Shown here one piece after another: positions 1 to 12,866 of a stretch of 64,000 nt of DNA. Each line of letters begins with the position of its first letter. Position 1 is the first letter of the stretch. The notes beneath the pieces are model-generated. The model was given only the letters and a program-made list of their open reading frames with translations, searched no databases and was not told the DNA's origin. The DNA comes from Zingiber officinale (Eukaryota > Streptophyta > Magnoliopsida > Zingiberales > Zingiberaceae), in assembly GCF_018446385.1 (NCBI RefSeq), contig NW_024589877.1, positions 105,409 through 169,408 of the forward strand, written 5' to 3'. The position numbers and the translations under genes were made by a program.

Positions 1-420
1 TGCTAAATATCATCGATAGCAACGAGAGACTGTATAGATACAGAAACGAGTAGCTCAAAGATTGAGTGGAAGTATCAAATGCAGGAAAAATAAGAGTGGA
101 GTCAAGATAGATACAGCAACTATCTGAACATAAAGCTCATGCATTATGATCAAAATACTAAAGAGATAAAGCAAGAAGTACCCGCCTTTATCTGCCGATA
201 GTGATAAATAATGCCACGTCGAGATGTGTCTCCGACTAGTGACTCTGGCGAGGCGACGAAGGGCAGGCAGTCGGCAAAATCCGGCTTCACGAGAGAGAGC
301 AGGAGGCGGCGGCCAAACGAAAAAAGAAGAACGGAGGCAGCTTTAAAAATCCAAAACCCTAACTCAATTGAGCTCAGTCGACCGAGTCTATCTAGTTCAG
401 TCTAACTCGGTTCAAAATTG
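1..420. other. Intergenic; possible 5' end of a leftward gene
   Basis: No convincing coding gene is visible. Positions about 185-345 are clearly richer in G+C than the AT-rich DNA that follows. Read on the minus strand this stretch looks like a pyrimidine-rich leader of a gene whose body would lie left of the window. A 64-codon plus-strand frame at 211-405 has no recognisable domain and looks accidental. The leader idea is inference only. Confidence 0.3.
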
Positions 421-433
421 GTTCGGGCATACA

Positions 434-651
434 ATTGAGCATTCAGTTAATTCGGTCAATAAATTAACCGAATTAATCGAAAACCGATTTAGTATTAGCT
501 AATCGAATCAAATCAAAATTTTACTAAAACTGAATTAACTGAATTAGTTATTTCAATTAACACCGAATTAACTAAATTTATTTAAAATAACAATAAAAAA
601 AATTATATAAAATTAATATCAAATTAACCGAATTAATCGAATGCTCACCCC
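434..651. mobile_element. Small inverted-repeat element (hAT-like MITE)
   Basis: The left side reads gagcattcagttaattcggt and the right side is its near-perfect inverted partner, ending in ccgaattaatcgaatgctcacccc. The interior is AT-rich and non-coding. Ends of the type ggggtgagcattcggtt are common on plant hAT-like MITEs, so that class is suggested. Target duplications could not be fixed. Confidence 0.5.
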
Positions 652-1668
652 TATATACAATCACCAATTTAAGCTCAACTTAATTGAAATAAATAATTTC
701 ATTTCGTAAATGTTAATCTTGAAAGATGTACAATTTTCAAAAGTGTGTTCTATTAACAATTTTCTATTCTTAATAGTTAACAATAAAATCCTTAAAATAT
801 ATTTATTGGATGTATTAATTCAATCTGAATCAAGATGAAATTAAATTTAAAATTTTATTTTATTTTAAATTTGATTTGATTTGATTTACCTTCTAAAAAA
901 TTTATATCAATTAAATTTATTTGTCAAAAAATTAAAAAGGACTCCTATTAAAAAAAAGAGAGTCCTATTTATAAAAATAAAAGAGCATTTTATCATTTTT
1001 TATTTTAATTCTACAACAATAATTTTGATCGACATAAATATAAAATTTTGACTAAAATTATTAGAATATAAAAAAAACTTTTAAAAACTAGCTATTCGAA
1101 TCAAGTTAAAATTTTACTAAAATTAAATTAACCGAATTAGTTATTTCAATTAACACCGAATTAACTAAATTTGTTTAAAATAACAATAAAAAAATTTATA
1201 TAAAATTAATATCAAATTAACCGAATGCTCACCCCTACATATAATCATCAATTTAAGCTCAACTTAATTGAAATAAATAATTTCATTTCGTAAATGTTAA
1301 TCTTGAAAGGTGTACCATTTTCGAAAGTGTGTTCTATTAACAATTTTCTATTCTTAATAGTTAACAATAAAATCCTTAAAATATATTTATTGGATGTATT
1401 AATTCAATCTGAATCAAGATGAAATTAAATTTAAAATTTTATTTTATTTTATTTTAAATTTGATTTGATTTACCTTCTAAAAAATTTATATCAATTAAAT
1501 TTATTTGTAAAAAAATTAAAAAGGACTCCTATTCAAAAAAAGAGTCCTATTTATAAAAATAAAAGAGCATTTTATCATTTTTTATTTTAATTATACAACA
1601 ATAATTTTGATCGACATAAATATAAAATGTTGACTAAAATTATTAGAATATAAAAAAAAACTTTTAAA
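490..1668. repeat. ~0.58 kb tandem direct duplication
   Basis: Two adjacent direct copies, roughly 490-1083 and 1084-1668, share long stretches with few changes. Examples are the block starting aagctcaacttaattgaaat (near 672 and 1255) and the block tttatcattttttattttaa (near 989 and 1570). The first copy starts inside the small inverted-repeat element and carries its right half. The second copy repeats that right half with a short deletion, so the duplication followed the insertion. No coding potential. Confidence 0.85.
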
Positions 1669-1950
1669 CAAACTGTTATAATTATTTTTGAATAAAAAAC
1701 TATTTTAAATTGTAATTATTATAATTTCAATTTATTTTTTTAATAACATTTAATTTATTTTAACTAAGTTGAATTAATTTTAAACAATTTTATAGCTATA
1801 TGTTTTCTTATCTAATATTAATTTTAAAAAGAGCTTTTTTATTTAAATTTTCCATTATTTTATGTAAGTCTGTTTTGTTGACCGAATCTTTTTATTGGAA
1901 GTCGAAAAAAAGCGTAAGAAAATCAGAAAAGCCAAGTAGGAGTCGAGGGA
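1669..1950. other. AT-rich upstream region of the CRAL-TRIO gene
   Basis: AT-rich DNA, then about 50 bases of A/G-rich sequence just before the start codon at 1951. This should hold the promoter and 5' leader. No single TATA box can be chosen among many AT-rich candidates. Confidence 0.4.
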
Positions 1951-4100
1951 ATGGCTGGAAGTTCCGGCGAAGACTTTTCGGTGGTGGTGCTGGCGTCGGA
2001 CCTCGGCTTGGACGCCCGCTCCTTACTCTCGCCGACGGATCGCCAGGCGGCGGCGACGGACGAAGACGTGGTGGCGTGGCATGACTGTCTCGCCTATCTT
2101 TCCTCCGACGAAGATTTCTCGGATCTAGAGGCTCTTCAGGTTTTCCGTCTCCAAGGATCCGACAAGGCCGGCAACCGAATCCTCAGGATTGTAGGAAAAT
2201 ATTTCCCTGGTTCGTGCACGCGGCTTAAACCTATTTCTTTCGAAGTCGTAGGATCTCACTTTGTTATATGCTAGCTAGGGTTATTCATTTTTTACCTGAT
2301 TCGAAAAATCTTGAAATTTCTGCGTAGTACCATTTTATATATTTTCTTAATAAATTTGTGACATCAAATTTATCTTGCATATTTCATTGATGAATGCTCA
2401 GTTTATATCTCCTTCAAATAGTAACTTATTGATTCTAATTTCAATATTGTCATTCTATTTCGCACACTCTATGATTTGTCTTTGGATTGAAACACTTATC
2501 AATATTTCGTGTTTACACACACACGCACACATATTGTTGATGAATCTATCTCTCATCAAATATTAACTAATGATTTTCGTTATCAAGTTTATATTTTTTT
2601 TTCAACACTATGAATTTTCTTTGAATCGAAAAAATGGAATACTGATGATATATATTCAGGGTTTATAGATTTAAAAGGGATTATACAATATTTTAGATAT
2701 TACGATTGCAGATATGATATTTTTAAGTTTAAAAGGGTAAAATTTGTATTTGCAGCTGCAGTTATAGATGGGGAACGTTTGAAGAGATATGTGTTTCACA
2801 AGTTCATCACAGAACTAACGGAAGAACCATTCTGTATAGTATACATGCACAGCACTGTGCATTCAGAAGATAACAATCCTGGAATATCCATCCTGCGGTG
2901 GATTTATGAAGAACTTCCATTAGATTTCAAGGATAGGCTACAAGTTGTGTATTTCTTGCACCCAGGACTGCGTTCCAGACTTGTTTTAGCCACACTCGGA
3001 CGCTACTTCCTAAGTGGAGGGTAACTGCATGATACATTATTTCCAATTTACAAAGACGAATATTCCATACAAACTAGTAGTTAGTTATAATGTGTGATCT
3101 TCCTTGAATGGCATCCCTCTCTTGCTTGTTTCTTGATGTTTAGAAATTAACTCCAGCATTTATCTTCCTAATTCATACTTCTCAAGGACAAATAAATAGC
3201 TCATTGGTAAATGTTGTAATAGTGTTGGACTTGGAAGACCAAATTTCTCGCTCAGTTTGGCATTTAGATTATAGAAAGGCACTACTTAAGGCATAGGTGC
3301 ACCGTATAAATTCTTCCCTGGTACAGGTTATCATATTTGTCATACACAGTTAGGTAGACTTGGAGCTATTGAATTTAAAAATTTAGTGATGTGCACTCAA
3401 AACAACAAGATTGTCACTAGTTGTGAATAAGGTTCCAATTTTTGATTAGCTAAGACATTCCAGATTTACATTCCCTACTGCAGTTCAATTCAGAATTAGG
3501 AATTGCCAAACAGCTACCGGATGTTGTTTTGTTTCAGTTTTCGGATATGTAATGCCTCAAGTTCAGCTACAATTGGGCCAAGTGAAAGCTTGACCTGCCA
3601 TCAATTTGCAATGGTTCTTTCACTTTGATATTGGAGCACAAACTGATGCCTTCATTGCTCGAAATCTAGTATATCCTAAAATGTAACTTTGGAATCTTCC
3701 TTCTAGAAGAATTACAATATAATATCCTTGGCTTGTTTCTTCTGTGGCTTAGCACTTGATTATTTCTGCAGGCTAAAATCAAACCGATAGAAGTCTTGTC
3801 TCTTGGTTTTGTCCTGGATTGCTTAAGCTTTTTCCATATGCTAATGATCTGCTTCTAATGCTTTATAGATTGTACTGGAAAATCAAATACGTCAGCCGGT
3901 TGCAGTATTTATGGGATGATATTAAGAAAGGGCAATTGGAGATTCCAGAGTTTGTGCAAGAGCATGATAATGTTCTCGAACATAGGCCTTTAACTGACTA
4001 CGGAATAGAGCCCGATCCTCTTCACTTAACGGAAGTACCAGCTATGGGGTTGTCACTTGGAAGGCACGGAGATACATGGGATTCCAGGTCCTACATGTGA
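1951..4100 (+). CDS. Small CRAL-TRIO (Sec14-like) domain protein
   Basis: Three exons: 1951-2209, 2756-3020 and 3869-4100. They join in phase (259 + 265 + 232 bases) to 251 residues plus stop, with GT-AG splice sites. The middle and end carry the hallmarks of the divergent CRAL-TRIO domain: a strand ending FCIVYMHSTVH, the helix segment WIYEELPLDFKDRLQVVYFL followed by HPGLRSRL, and the motif YWKIKYVSRLQYLWDD. Arabidopsis has short plant proteins of this type (At4g35750, At3g10210), and the same domain forms the C-terminus of GDAP2-like macro-domain proteins. Such domains bind small lipids; the ligand here is unknown. The protein has no signal peptide or membrane segment, so a cytosolic site is likely. 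The start is the only ATG giving an acidic N-terminus in a GC-rich first exon. Confidence 0.85.
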
Positions 4101-5390
4101 TGCTTTTGCTGGAAGTGTACTTAGTGGTCGACTATTCCTCGAATGTCACAGTAGGTTGTTTCATGGGATACCCTTGGCAGTTCCTATTAATCTTGTAAGT
4201 CAATATTGCTCATCTAAATCATTTTATTATGTGAAAACCACCATTCACTATCATTGGCTTTCAAGATAACCAGTCTATTACCATAAACCAGCTGTAGATG
4301 GAGAGGTATTCGCATAGTGTTGCTGTTGAACTGTTGGTGACATAATTGAAATGAAAGGAATAATACTTTTCATTTTCGAGCAAAGGTAACGCAAAATTTT
4401 AGTGGTTGAATATTACGATGGTCATGTTTTAATCAAAAGTGATTTCCTTAAAAATATTTAATATTCTAATTGATATTTAGAAAAGTATGGATATGATTTA
4501 TTGATACATTTCATTGATATTAATAAAATCTCAATATTAATAATAATTTTACCATTCTCAATATCGATTATTAATGGTTTTCCTATATGATAATGAATTA
4601 TTTGAATTTCACAATAAATTTTATAGACTATTTTGATTAAATCTCTATGGTTTTCTTTTAGATTCTTCAATTATTTTAGTGAAAACTGAATTCAGTAATT
4701 TAATTATAATCGGACCTTTAATAACTAATTTTAGTAAAATTTAAAATTAAATTATGTTAATATTATTTTTTCTTTTCACATTGAATATAATTTTAACATT
4801 TATTAGTAATTTTTTTATTATCTTTTATATAAAAAATATGCATGATCTCATGTTAGGATTGGTAATAGTGTGAGTGAAATTTTTTTTAATGAATATATAG
4901 CATTAGAATATATACTTTTCTTGTTCTTTTAACTAAGATTAAATATAATATCTATCTTATTAGTTTAATATTTAATATAAAAAAGTAAATTTATTTTTTA
5001 TGAGAAGAGTTTATTATAATAGTTTAATACTATGATTTAATTTATAGGTCTAAATATTAATTTATATGTATTCATATATTATATTATAAATATAGATGCA
5101 CGATGGTTAGTCATGATTATTATTGATTATAAATTTGTATTCATATATTTATATTATATTTATATTATAAATATTTGATTATTTTGCCTTTTAATTTGTT
5201 TGAATAAAATAAACGTATAAAGGGAAATTAATTTATGATTAATTTTTTTTATTTTATTTATTCCATTGATTTTTTTTACTAGGTATCCCATTCTTGTGAT
5301 CTGATTTGGTAAACGGCTAGGCTTCACAAATCAACCACCAACTAAATTTGGCAAGTGCAAATGGGTCTTGTTGGACGGTTCGACATAAAG
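4101..5390. other. AT-rich intergenic DNA
   Basis: The first ~200 bases are the probable 3' untranslated region of the CRAL-TRIO gene. The remainder is very AT-rich with many short poly-T and TAATA runs. I see no supported gene, RNA or complete repeat. Confidence 0.6.
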
Positions 5391-5391
5391 A

Positions 5392-5392
<1 letters not shown>

Positions 5393-5473
<81 letters not shown>

Positions 5474-5490
5474 AGAGAGAGAGAGAGAGT
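5393..5490. repeat. (TA)n-(GA)n compound microsatellite
   Basis: About 38 uninterrupted TA units are followed, after a short bridge, by about nine GA units. The same compound structure occurs at the right end of the MULE complex near 34,955-35,068, but no MULE end sequence is recognisable next to this one. Confidence 0.95.
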
Positions 5491-5629
5491 AATTATATAG
5501 AGGTCTTATTCAACGACAAATGTGTGAATTGTACTGTACAAAATAAAACAGTAAATATCTTTATCAAATAATCGAGCTTAACATAATTACACACTTAATC
5601 AAAGTATATAAGTATGAGACACGTAAAGT

Positions 5630-6700
5630 TTTACTTGGTTTACAATCAGGGGATTGTTACTCCAAGGGAAGTCAGCTCAGTAAGAATATCTCCTTCTCAA
5701 ATAAAACGTCGGAGGCGGAGAAGCCTCGTACACGAAAATGAAGGACGGAAAGGAATTTGAAGTACAAAGTGTGTTATTATAAAAGGAGAAAATCAAAACT
5801 CTATTTATAAATCACGGGTCGAAATTGACCCTTTACTGACGTGACACGATTCGAGCGCCCCGAACCTCTCCGGGTGCCACAGCATGGCAAATCTCATTCT
5901 TTTGCAAACAACTATACAATGGACGAGGGATAAAACTTTATCCCGCTCGGACGCTCGGTGTAGGTTTTAAGTTAGGTCTTCATTACCTAAAGAGAGAGTT
6001 TGTCCTCCAGGAAAGGGGGATACTGAAGGAAACCCTCATTCATACTTTGGCATGAAAGAAAGTTGAGGTTATGAGATTTACTTAACTTAAAGGTATTGTC
6101 AAATATCAAAAAGGGAGAGATTGTTGGTGCAATATCTCCTAGGTCAAGGTTGACCAAGTTGACTAGGCTTGAGTTGGCTCAAGCCTGAGTCTAGATGTTT
6201 AGGTTTCAATGTTCGACAATACACGGAGATTACTGGTGCAATTCTCCTTTGGTCAAGGTTGACCAGTTAGATATAAAAAAGAGTCAAGTATGTCAAAGGT
6301 TGACTGGATACTTGACTGGGAAAGTCTTAACTGGAGGTTAGACAGATGGAAAATCCTAGTGAGTGGAGCCAGGTGAAAGACCTAGTGAATGAAGCTAGGC
6401 AGTTGGAAAATCTTGATAAGTGAAGTAAGGTGAAAGGCTTCCTCAGTCGGAACCTGCCTATCACGATCATGAGCTAATTGTCCATGGATCTAAGGCTCTG
6501 ATATCAACTGATGCAGGGGAAGTAACTCTAGGTGTGACGTTCGAATTAGAAGTTTGCAGAGAAAGAAATAGAAAGATAATTTACAAATAAAGAGAAGCGG
6601 CTTCTAAATTTAAATGAAAATAATTTATTTATTAAAGTAAAAGATTTTTTTTGAAACAAAGAATAAAATCTAAACTAATTTTTAGAAAAAAAAATTAATC
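5630..6700. mobile_element. LTR-retrotransposon debris
   Basis: Two signatures show retrotransposon origin. Near 6108-6122 a purine run (aaaaagggagaga) is followed by tgttggtgcaatatctcc, the usual arrangement of a polypurine tract and the start of an LTR. Near 6490-6505 ggctctgatatcaactga is the reverse complement of a tRNA-Met primer-binding site, so a second fragment lies in the opposite direction. No intact gag-pol frame remains. The 6130-6450 stretch repeats variants of 'ggtcaaggttgacc' and 'aaaatcctagtgag', as decayed LTRs often do. Confidence 0.55.
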
Positions 6701-7197
6701 TTGAAAATTTAAAACAAGAATTTAAAAGATCAAATCTAAAGGTTTGATAGTCCAGTTAGTTAATTCTATCTCATCTAGACTTTAAATTGAGTATAATCAT
6801 ATCCGAAGGTCACAACGAGTTAATTATCTTTAATCTCAATTGTTCCTCTTCAAGATTAAAAAGAGAGGTCGATAAAATCTCATTTTCTTCCCATCATAAC
6901 TTGTAGAATATAAATTGATCGTACTGCTAAGATATTCCTGTATAAATCGGGTGTTAAAATTAATACAGACGTCCGAAAGTGAATCAGGACACCGATATAT
7001 CAAAGTACTCAAAATTGATCCGGACGTCTTAATTTCTCAGCGAGTTGCGAATGCCATCGTCCATGGACGGCGCGGCTTGACACCTCTTCATATATGTTTT
7101 GTTATATACTTATATCTTTATGCATCGGAAGTAGTCATTTTTAGTATTTACTTCGACTTGTGTTTCGACTTTCGAGCCGCACACCGGTTCAGTGGAC
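6700..7197. promoter_or_regulatory. Upstream region of the O-methyltransferase gene
   Basis: Mostly non-coding, AT-rich up to ~6960, then more balanced. It must contain the promoter and leader of the gene starting at 7198. A long plus-strand frame crosses it but is out of frame with the real first exon and has no domain. No element is certain. Confidence 0.35.
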
Positions 7198-10100
7198 ATG
7201 GCCGCCCATCCGCTTGCACTCTGTGCCCTGCTGAGCTCTCTTCTCCCATCAAGGCCCCTTCTCTCCCTCCGCTCTTTTTCCCACCTTCGTTCCCATGCGA
7301 ACTCGAGGAGACTTCTCTCGCTGCCAATCCTGCATTTGCTGCCAAATCACGCAAGGAGACTCGCTACCAGCGCCGAGCCATCCGTGGTGACCTCCGAGGA
7401 CGACAGCTACGGGGGAAAGCAGGTCATCAACCTCACGCCTCATCTATACGATTATGTCTTATCCAATGTCCGCGAACATCCGGTAATGCTCACGTCTCGC
7501 TATTTTTTCCCATCGTTTCTTCGGGTGGAATCTGGTTTAATTAATTTTGATTTGATGCGTTGAGATTCTTCGTAAACTGCGGGAAGAAACATCGACTATG
7601 CCAGGAAGCCAGATGCAGGTATTACTGCTTGTTTCGTTGTTTTTGCCTCATGTTGTAGAAATAGAATACATGCTGTCTCGGATGTATTCATTTGATATGC
7701 AACTTGAGATCCTTTTTGTACCTCTGTCCTACAATTTCTTGTTTTGTGTGAGAATTTGTAGCAGAATTGTGGTGTGTTTAATATGATTGATGATGACAGA
7801 TTAGTCCTATATGGAAATGACCATATAAAGAAATTACATATTGGAGAAAACTTAGGATGATAAAACATTTATAACAAATAATGTTAAATTGGGAATGGAT
7901 CATAGTGGTTCAACAATAAAAGAGATTATGAAATTATATGTTTTGGTCAGATTTTCTCTTAGGTTCATTCAAGAAATATGCTATATATACACACACACAC
8001 ACACTTTTGTTTGGTCAGATTTTCCCATTAAAGTGACTCATTTCATTGTGATCATTGAAGGTGCCTTTCGTCACAGCCACAACTTAGTTAAACAATCCCC
8101 TTGAATAGAAAGATAACAAAAATCAGCAGTAGTAAATTTTACTTATATAAACCATACACAAACTCCATATTTCCTTGAGTGTCAGTCTTAGCTCTTGTAT
8201 TCTACATGAATATTATGCCAGAGTTTTTTTATTATGCATCTCAGCTCTGGATCAAACACAAGATATATGTATTTTATTTAGTGTTTAAGCTTGTGAACCC
8301 TGGTCGTGAATAAATAACTTTTTCGTATAGGTATCTCCTGATCAAGCCCAACTACTAGTGATGCTTGCACAAATTATTGGAGCACAAAGATGTATTGAAG
8401 TCGGTGTTTATACAGTATGATTTCTTTAAATACATCTTTGTTTGGATTCACTTATTTTTCTTCTGCCTTCATCATGTATTTTCTCTTCAGTTATTGCAAT
8501 TGCATGATCATGAATTTGTTCTTTAATTGCTTGCTTTCTAGCATTGAAATTACTTGAAATTAGCTAAATAACCTTATCATCACTCGTCATTCTATATAAA
8601 GCTTAATGGTAGATAACAATAATTTTCTCCAGCCTATACAGTTGGGCTTAATTCCTCATTTGCTGCTGTCTTGATTAGAATTTGCTTTCACTAAGTGATA
8701 TTGAAGGATTGACCAATATAACACTGAGTGGTAAACTTTGGACTTATTATGTTAAAAATGTGGACATTATATTATGCTGCAGTTTATTGATCAACCTATA
8801 TCATTAGGACTAGTAGATGAGCTAATTTCCTTGCAGATGTGCTAAATATAGATGCAGCTATTTTTTGTTTGTTAACCATTCTATTTAAAGAATGCTATAT
8901 AATTAAGGATAATTCTGAGCTAAAAATTTCTGCTCTTTATCTCAGGGTTACTCTTCTTTAGCTATTGCAATGGTTTTACCTGAGACTGGCCGATTAGTTG
9001 CATGTGAAAGAGATGAGAGATGCCTTGAAATCGCAAAGAAGTATTATACACGAGCTGGAGTTGCTCACAAGGTTTATACCATGTGTTTAATTTACCTACA
9101 TTGCTAGCTAATATCTAGTGCCTCAGTATGTTGTTTATCTGCTACTACATGCTCAGATGAATATGATCCAAATAACACTCTTATGTTGGCTTCTCTATTA
9201 TAATTGTTGTTGCAATTTTATGATAGTACTCATCCAGGAAGTTCATTCTTTTGGTCATTGTCACCCCTTTTACTGGTATCTTCTTCTTACATGTATTTTT
9301 TTGTTAAAAAAAAATTACTCCCCTAATATGTTGGAAAATGCAACCATGCTCTTAAAGGGAGCTGCTGGGAGTTTGATTGATGTCTGAGTAGTTTGGTCTA
9401 GGTAGCTTTAGCTCAGAAGAAATGGGTGAATTTTGGATCGAAAATGCCTAGCAAACCACTTTTGGTTCGATCTAAGTGGAGGTTGATATGTTAGAGATCT
9501 AATCAAATATTTATTTTGCACGTATGCAAAACTAAAATTCTACCATTCTAATTTGTCTTTGACGGGTCATAATTGTTAGGTGGATATAAAACATGGCCTG
9601 GCTGTGGACTCATTAAAATCCTTGATCCAACATGGTGAATCATCCAGGTAAAGTTTAAGTAAAACAGGTTTGATAAGCATAATATGGCTTACCCTGCTTT
9701 CTGTCTGTAAATGGATCTAGCACTACCTTTTGCCTTACAAAGATAAATTCAGTCTTTTGCATTAGTTTTATTTAGTAAATAATAATAATGGATGTTAAAA
9801 ACTAACAATTGCTTGTCCAAATCTTCAAGTTGGTAATTAAATTCTTTTCTAAGCAAATGCAATTTTCTGAGATGCTTTGACACTAACATTATTTATGTTC
9901 TGATCCATTTTCTTTGAAGAAAATGATTTGAATATCGCTTACACTATCATAAATAAATAAACTTTGACGCGTTAATATTCATCCTGAACATCACTTACAC
10001 TTGTCATATGCACCTAAAATATATTTTGGTACATTAATGTATTATATTTAGCCATTGCATCATTCAACAAAAATGGAAATACTTGAGGACAAGCCATTTA

Positions 10101-11595
10101 CTTTGGGATTCCTTATTGTAGAACCAACTTTTCATGAACATTTTCCTTTCTAAGCACATAAAGTATACAAATTTTCCTATTTTACTTTTGCGAAGAGTCT
10201 TTCTTGAGTTCATTTGTTTGTCCTTGTAGTTTTGACTTTGCATTTGTGGATGCTGAGAAGCGGATGTACAACGAATATTTTGAGCTTCTATTGCGATTGG
10301 TAATGCCCTTACTGATTGCAGGCAATGATAGGTTAAAGAATACAATATATACACGTGTGTGTGTTTTTGTTTTAACTCTCGAATTGGCAGATCCATCTTG
10401 ATGCAGGTTAACTATAATTAATCCCCAAGTACAACTGGGACATTCTTGAAAAACTTCCATAATCATTAATCATTATAGCCTTTTAGTCAACACAAAGCAG
10501 CACATACTATATTTAGATAAGTTGCATTTTCTGAATGATGGATCTGTTGCTTTACAAGTCTGCCCTTTAGGTTCATCCCATTTTCAAATAGTTAAACTTT
10601 GAGTTTTGAGTCATATTGATACTAAATTCTGTACCCCTGTACAGTCTGTCAGACCTCTGAAATTGAGAATGGAAAGCCACCCATTTTAATTGATACTTTG
10701 CCAGATGTAACTAGTTTATGATGTGTTGAAAATTCTCCCCAATATTCTTCTTGAGATGCATAGGAAAATTGGATCTGTAGAAGCGAAGTTGTTCTGTGGA
10801 ATCTGAGATTATTTTATGGTCGATAAAAAGCATGAACTGCTATCAAAATAGTCTTTTACACAGGAAAGACTAACAACTGTTAGCTTCCAATCAAGAGATT
10901 CACAAAACTGGTTTACTTGTTTTCTACGGTTTGAATTTCTCTCTTTATTCATGGATACAGAGGTGGCTTCTCTTCCTTACAGGTGCGGGTCGGGGGCCTC
11001 ATTATCATTGATAATGTTCTTTGGCATGGAAAAGTCGCTGACCCTCAGGTAAGCGCGTCTGGTGTCATTCCGTGCTCGGTTTTCATACGTTAGATTTGCA
11101 TTCTTGCATTTTTCATTTTTCATTCCCAGGTTAACGATCCAAAGACCACTAGCATAAGAAACTTCAACAGAAAACTTCTTGAAGATCAGCGTATCAGCAC
11201 TAGCATGGTTAGTATTTTTTTTTTCCTTCAATCGCATGCATTTGAGCGTTACTATAATTCCCTTTTATGATACTATAATTTTGTTTGCTCTATTTTGGAT
11301 TGAGGATAAGAACACATGGTATTATTATTTAGTTAACTTCTGATTGTTTATTGGATAAACTAATAATAAGTTAATTCATTGTAATTTATAAATTATCTTA
11401 CAAATCGAAGTCAAACTAAATTATATGAAATAAACTGTCATCAAAAGAATTTTTCAATCAGAAAAACATGCGTGCATGAAATGCTTTATTTTGCTTGTTT
11501 CAAATTTTATTCTCGTGGTGAGTAAAACCTTTTGGGATGTGTAGGTACCAATCGGGGATGGCATGACGATATGTCAGAAGAGAGCGACCGTCTAA
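7198..11595 (+). CDS. CCoAOMT-like O-methyltransferase (family 3), organelle-targeted
   Basis: Nine exons: 7198-7482, 7565-7618, 8331-8414, 8946-9071, 9580-9647, 10230-10299, 10983-11048, 11130-11207 and 11545-11595. They join in phase to 293 residues. The family transfers a methyl group from S-adenosylmethionine to catechol-type phenols with a divalent metal. Visible motifs: the SAM-binding loop EVGVYTGYSSLAIA, the acidic loop VACERDERC, the metal site FDFAFVDAEKRMY and the segment LIIIDNVLWHGKV. The first ~55 residues are Leu/Ser/Arg-rich with few acidic residues, like a plastid or mitochondrial transit peptide. This fits the Arabidopsis At3g61990/At3g62000 group rather than the cytosolic lignin enzyme. 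The start is the ATG in gacATGgcc. A GTG two codons upstream is in frame but not needed. The substrate cannot be read from sequence. Confidence 0.9.
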
Positions 11596-11930
11596 CTTGG
11601 ATGTAATCTACCCCTTGGGCAGTTAAAAAGTAGAGCAATTAAAATGGACTCTTGGCTCAACGTAGAAGTTTGCTTTTAAGCTTCCAATTTAAAACCCAAA
11701 TCAATGGTGCACGGCCAATTAATCAAGTATGATCAATTTCAGCACAACTTTAGTTGCATGATTCTAATTCTCTCTAAATTAGTTGAGCTCAAAGTTACAT
11801 TTACGCATTTTCTCTAAATTAGTTCTTCGCAAAGTTGCATTTGCACAAAGTTGACGCTCACATGTTCATGAAACTCAGGGCTCATGCCATCATTCAATTA
11901 TAAAAATAAAAGGCAAAAATAGGCGGTCCA
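11596..11930. other. 3' region of the O-methyltransferase gene
   Basis: Non-coding. It contains the likely 3' untranslated region and a short internal repeat (ctctaaattagtt twice, near 11773 and 11813). No other feature is supported. Confidence 0.4.
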
Positions 11931-12866
11931 AATTAAGAGAAACATCAGTTAATCGCCTCTCTTTTTCCAAAAAAAAAAAAAAATGAATGTTTCTTTCATT
12001 ATTTTATCCCAAAATTACCTTTTCACCCGTGCCAATGTAGAAACTATCATGTAGCTTTTACAACATGTAAAAGTTATTGGGTAGTTTTTATAATGTGTAG
12101 AAATTATCGGGTAATTGCTACAACATATAGAAACTCTTTAGTAGCTGCTATAATGTGTTTAGGGTGATATTAGGATTTAAGATTTTTACCATATAGTAGC
12201 TTCTACAATGTATTTTGGGTGAGTTTAGGATTAAAAATTTATGTCGTATATGAGCTATCCAGTAGTTGATATAACGTGTAAAAGTTACTTGGTAACTACT
12301 ACAACCTGTGTAAGCTATCAAGTAACTGCTACGTGTTTAGTATAACTTTAGAGTTTAAAGTCTAGGATTTAAGATATCTAAACACTATTATATTAAAATA
12401 TTATTTATCAATTTGGTTAAAATTATTTAAACTTTATTAAAATAATTTTAAAATAATTATAGAAGCTATTTTGATATAATAATATTCAGATATTCTAAAC
12501 CCTAAATCATATACTTGAAACTCATATTACACAAGTTGGAACAGCTACTGAATAATTTCTATACGTTGTAATAACTACTAGGTAAGTAGTTACTACATGT
12601 TTTAAAAACTATCCGTTACCTGTTATACGTTGTAGAAATTATTCGGAAGCTGTTACATATTGTAGAAGTTACTGGATAGCTTCTATAATGACATTGGATG
12701 AAGAGGTAATTTCAGAATAAAAATCATAAGAGAGATGTCCATTTAATTTTTTTGAAAAAAGGATTGGATGAAGAGGTAATTTCAGAATAAAAATCATAAG
12801 AGAGATGTCCATTTAATTTTTTTGAAAAAAGGGACGCTGTCGATGATTTGTAAAATCTGGGGCATT
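11931..12866. mobile_element. Palindrome-rich MULE-like MITE
   Basis: Inverted ends can be matched. The left reads ctctctttttccaaaaaa, then ccaaaattaccttttcaccc. The right, on the other strand, reads cccttttttcaaaaaaatt, then ctgaaattacctcttcatcc. Between them are about 15 degenerate copies of a palindrome of the type agctgctacaa / tgtagaagct (e.g. 12112-12150, 12285-12330, 12600-12680). The same motif, in better condition, builds the arms of the large MULE at 18-35 kb, so this is probably an older non-autonomous relative. It lies between two convergent genes. No open frame is present. Confidence 0.6.
12690..12833. repeat. ~71-bp perfect tandem duplication
   Basis: The block beginning attggatgaagaggtaattt and ending in tttgaaaaaagg occurs twice in a row with no visible mismatch. 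It lies in the right end of the palindrome-rich MITE. The identity implies a recent event in an otherwise degenerate element. Confidence 0.9.

Noticed and set aside
6915-7544. 209-codon plus-strand frame overlapping the O-methyltransferase start
   Set aside because: It is out of frame with the real first exon (7198-7482), has no domain, and ends in the first intron.
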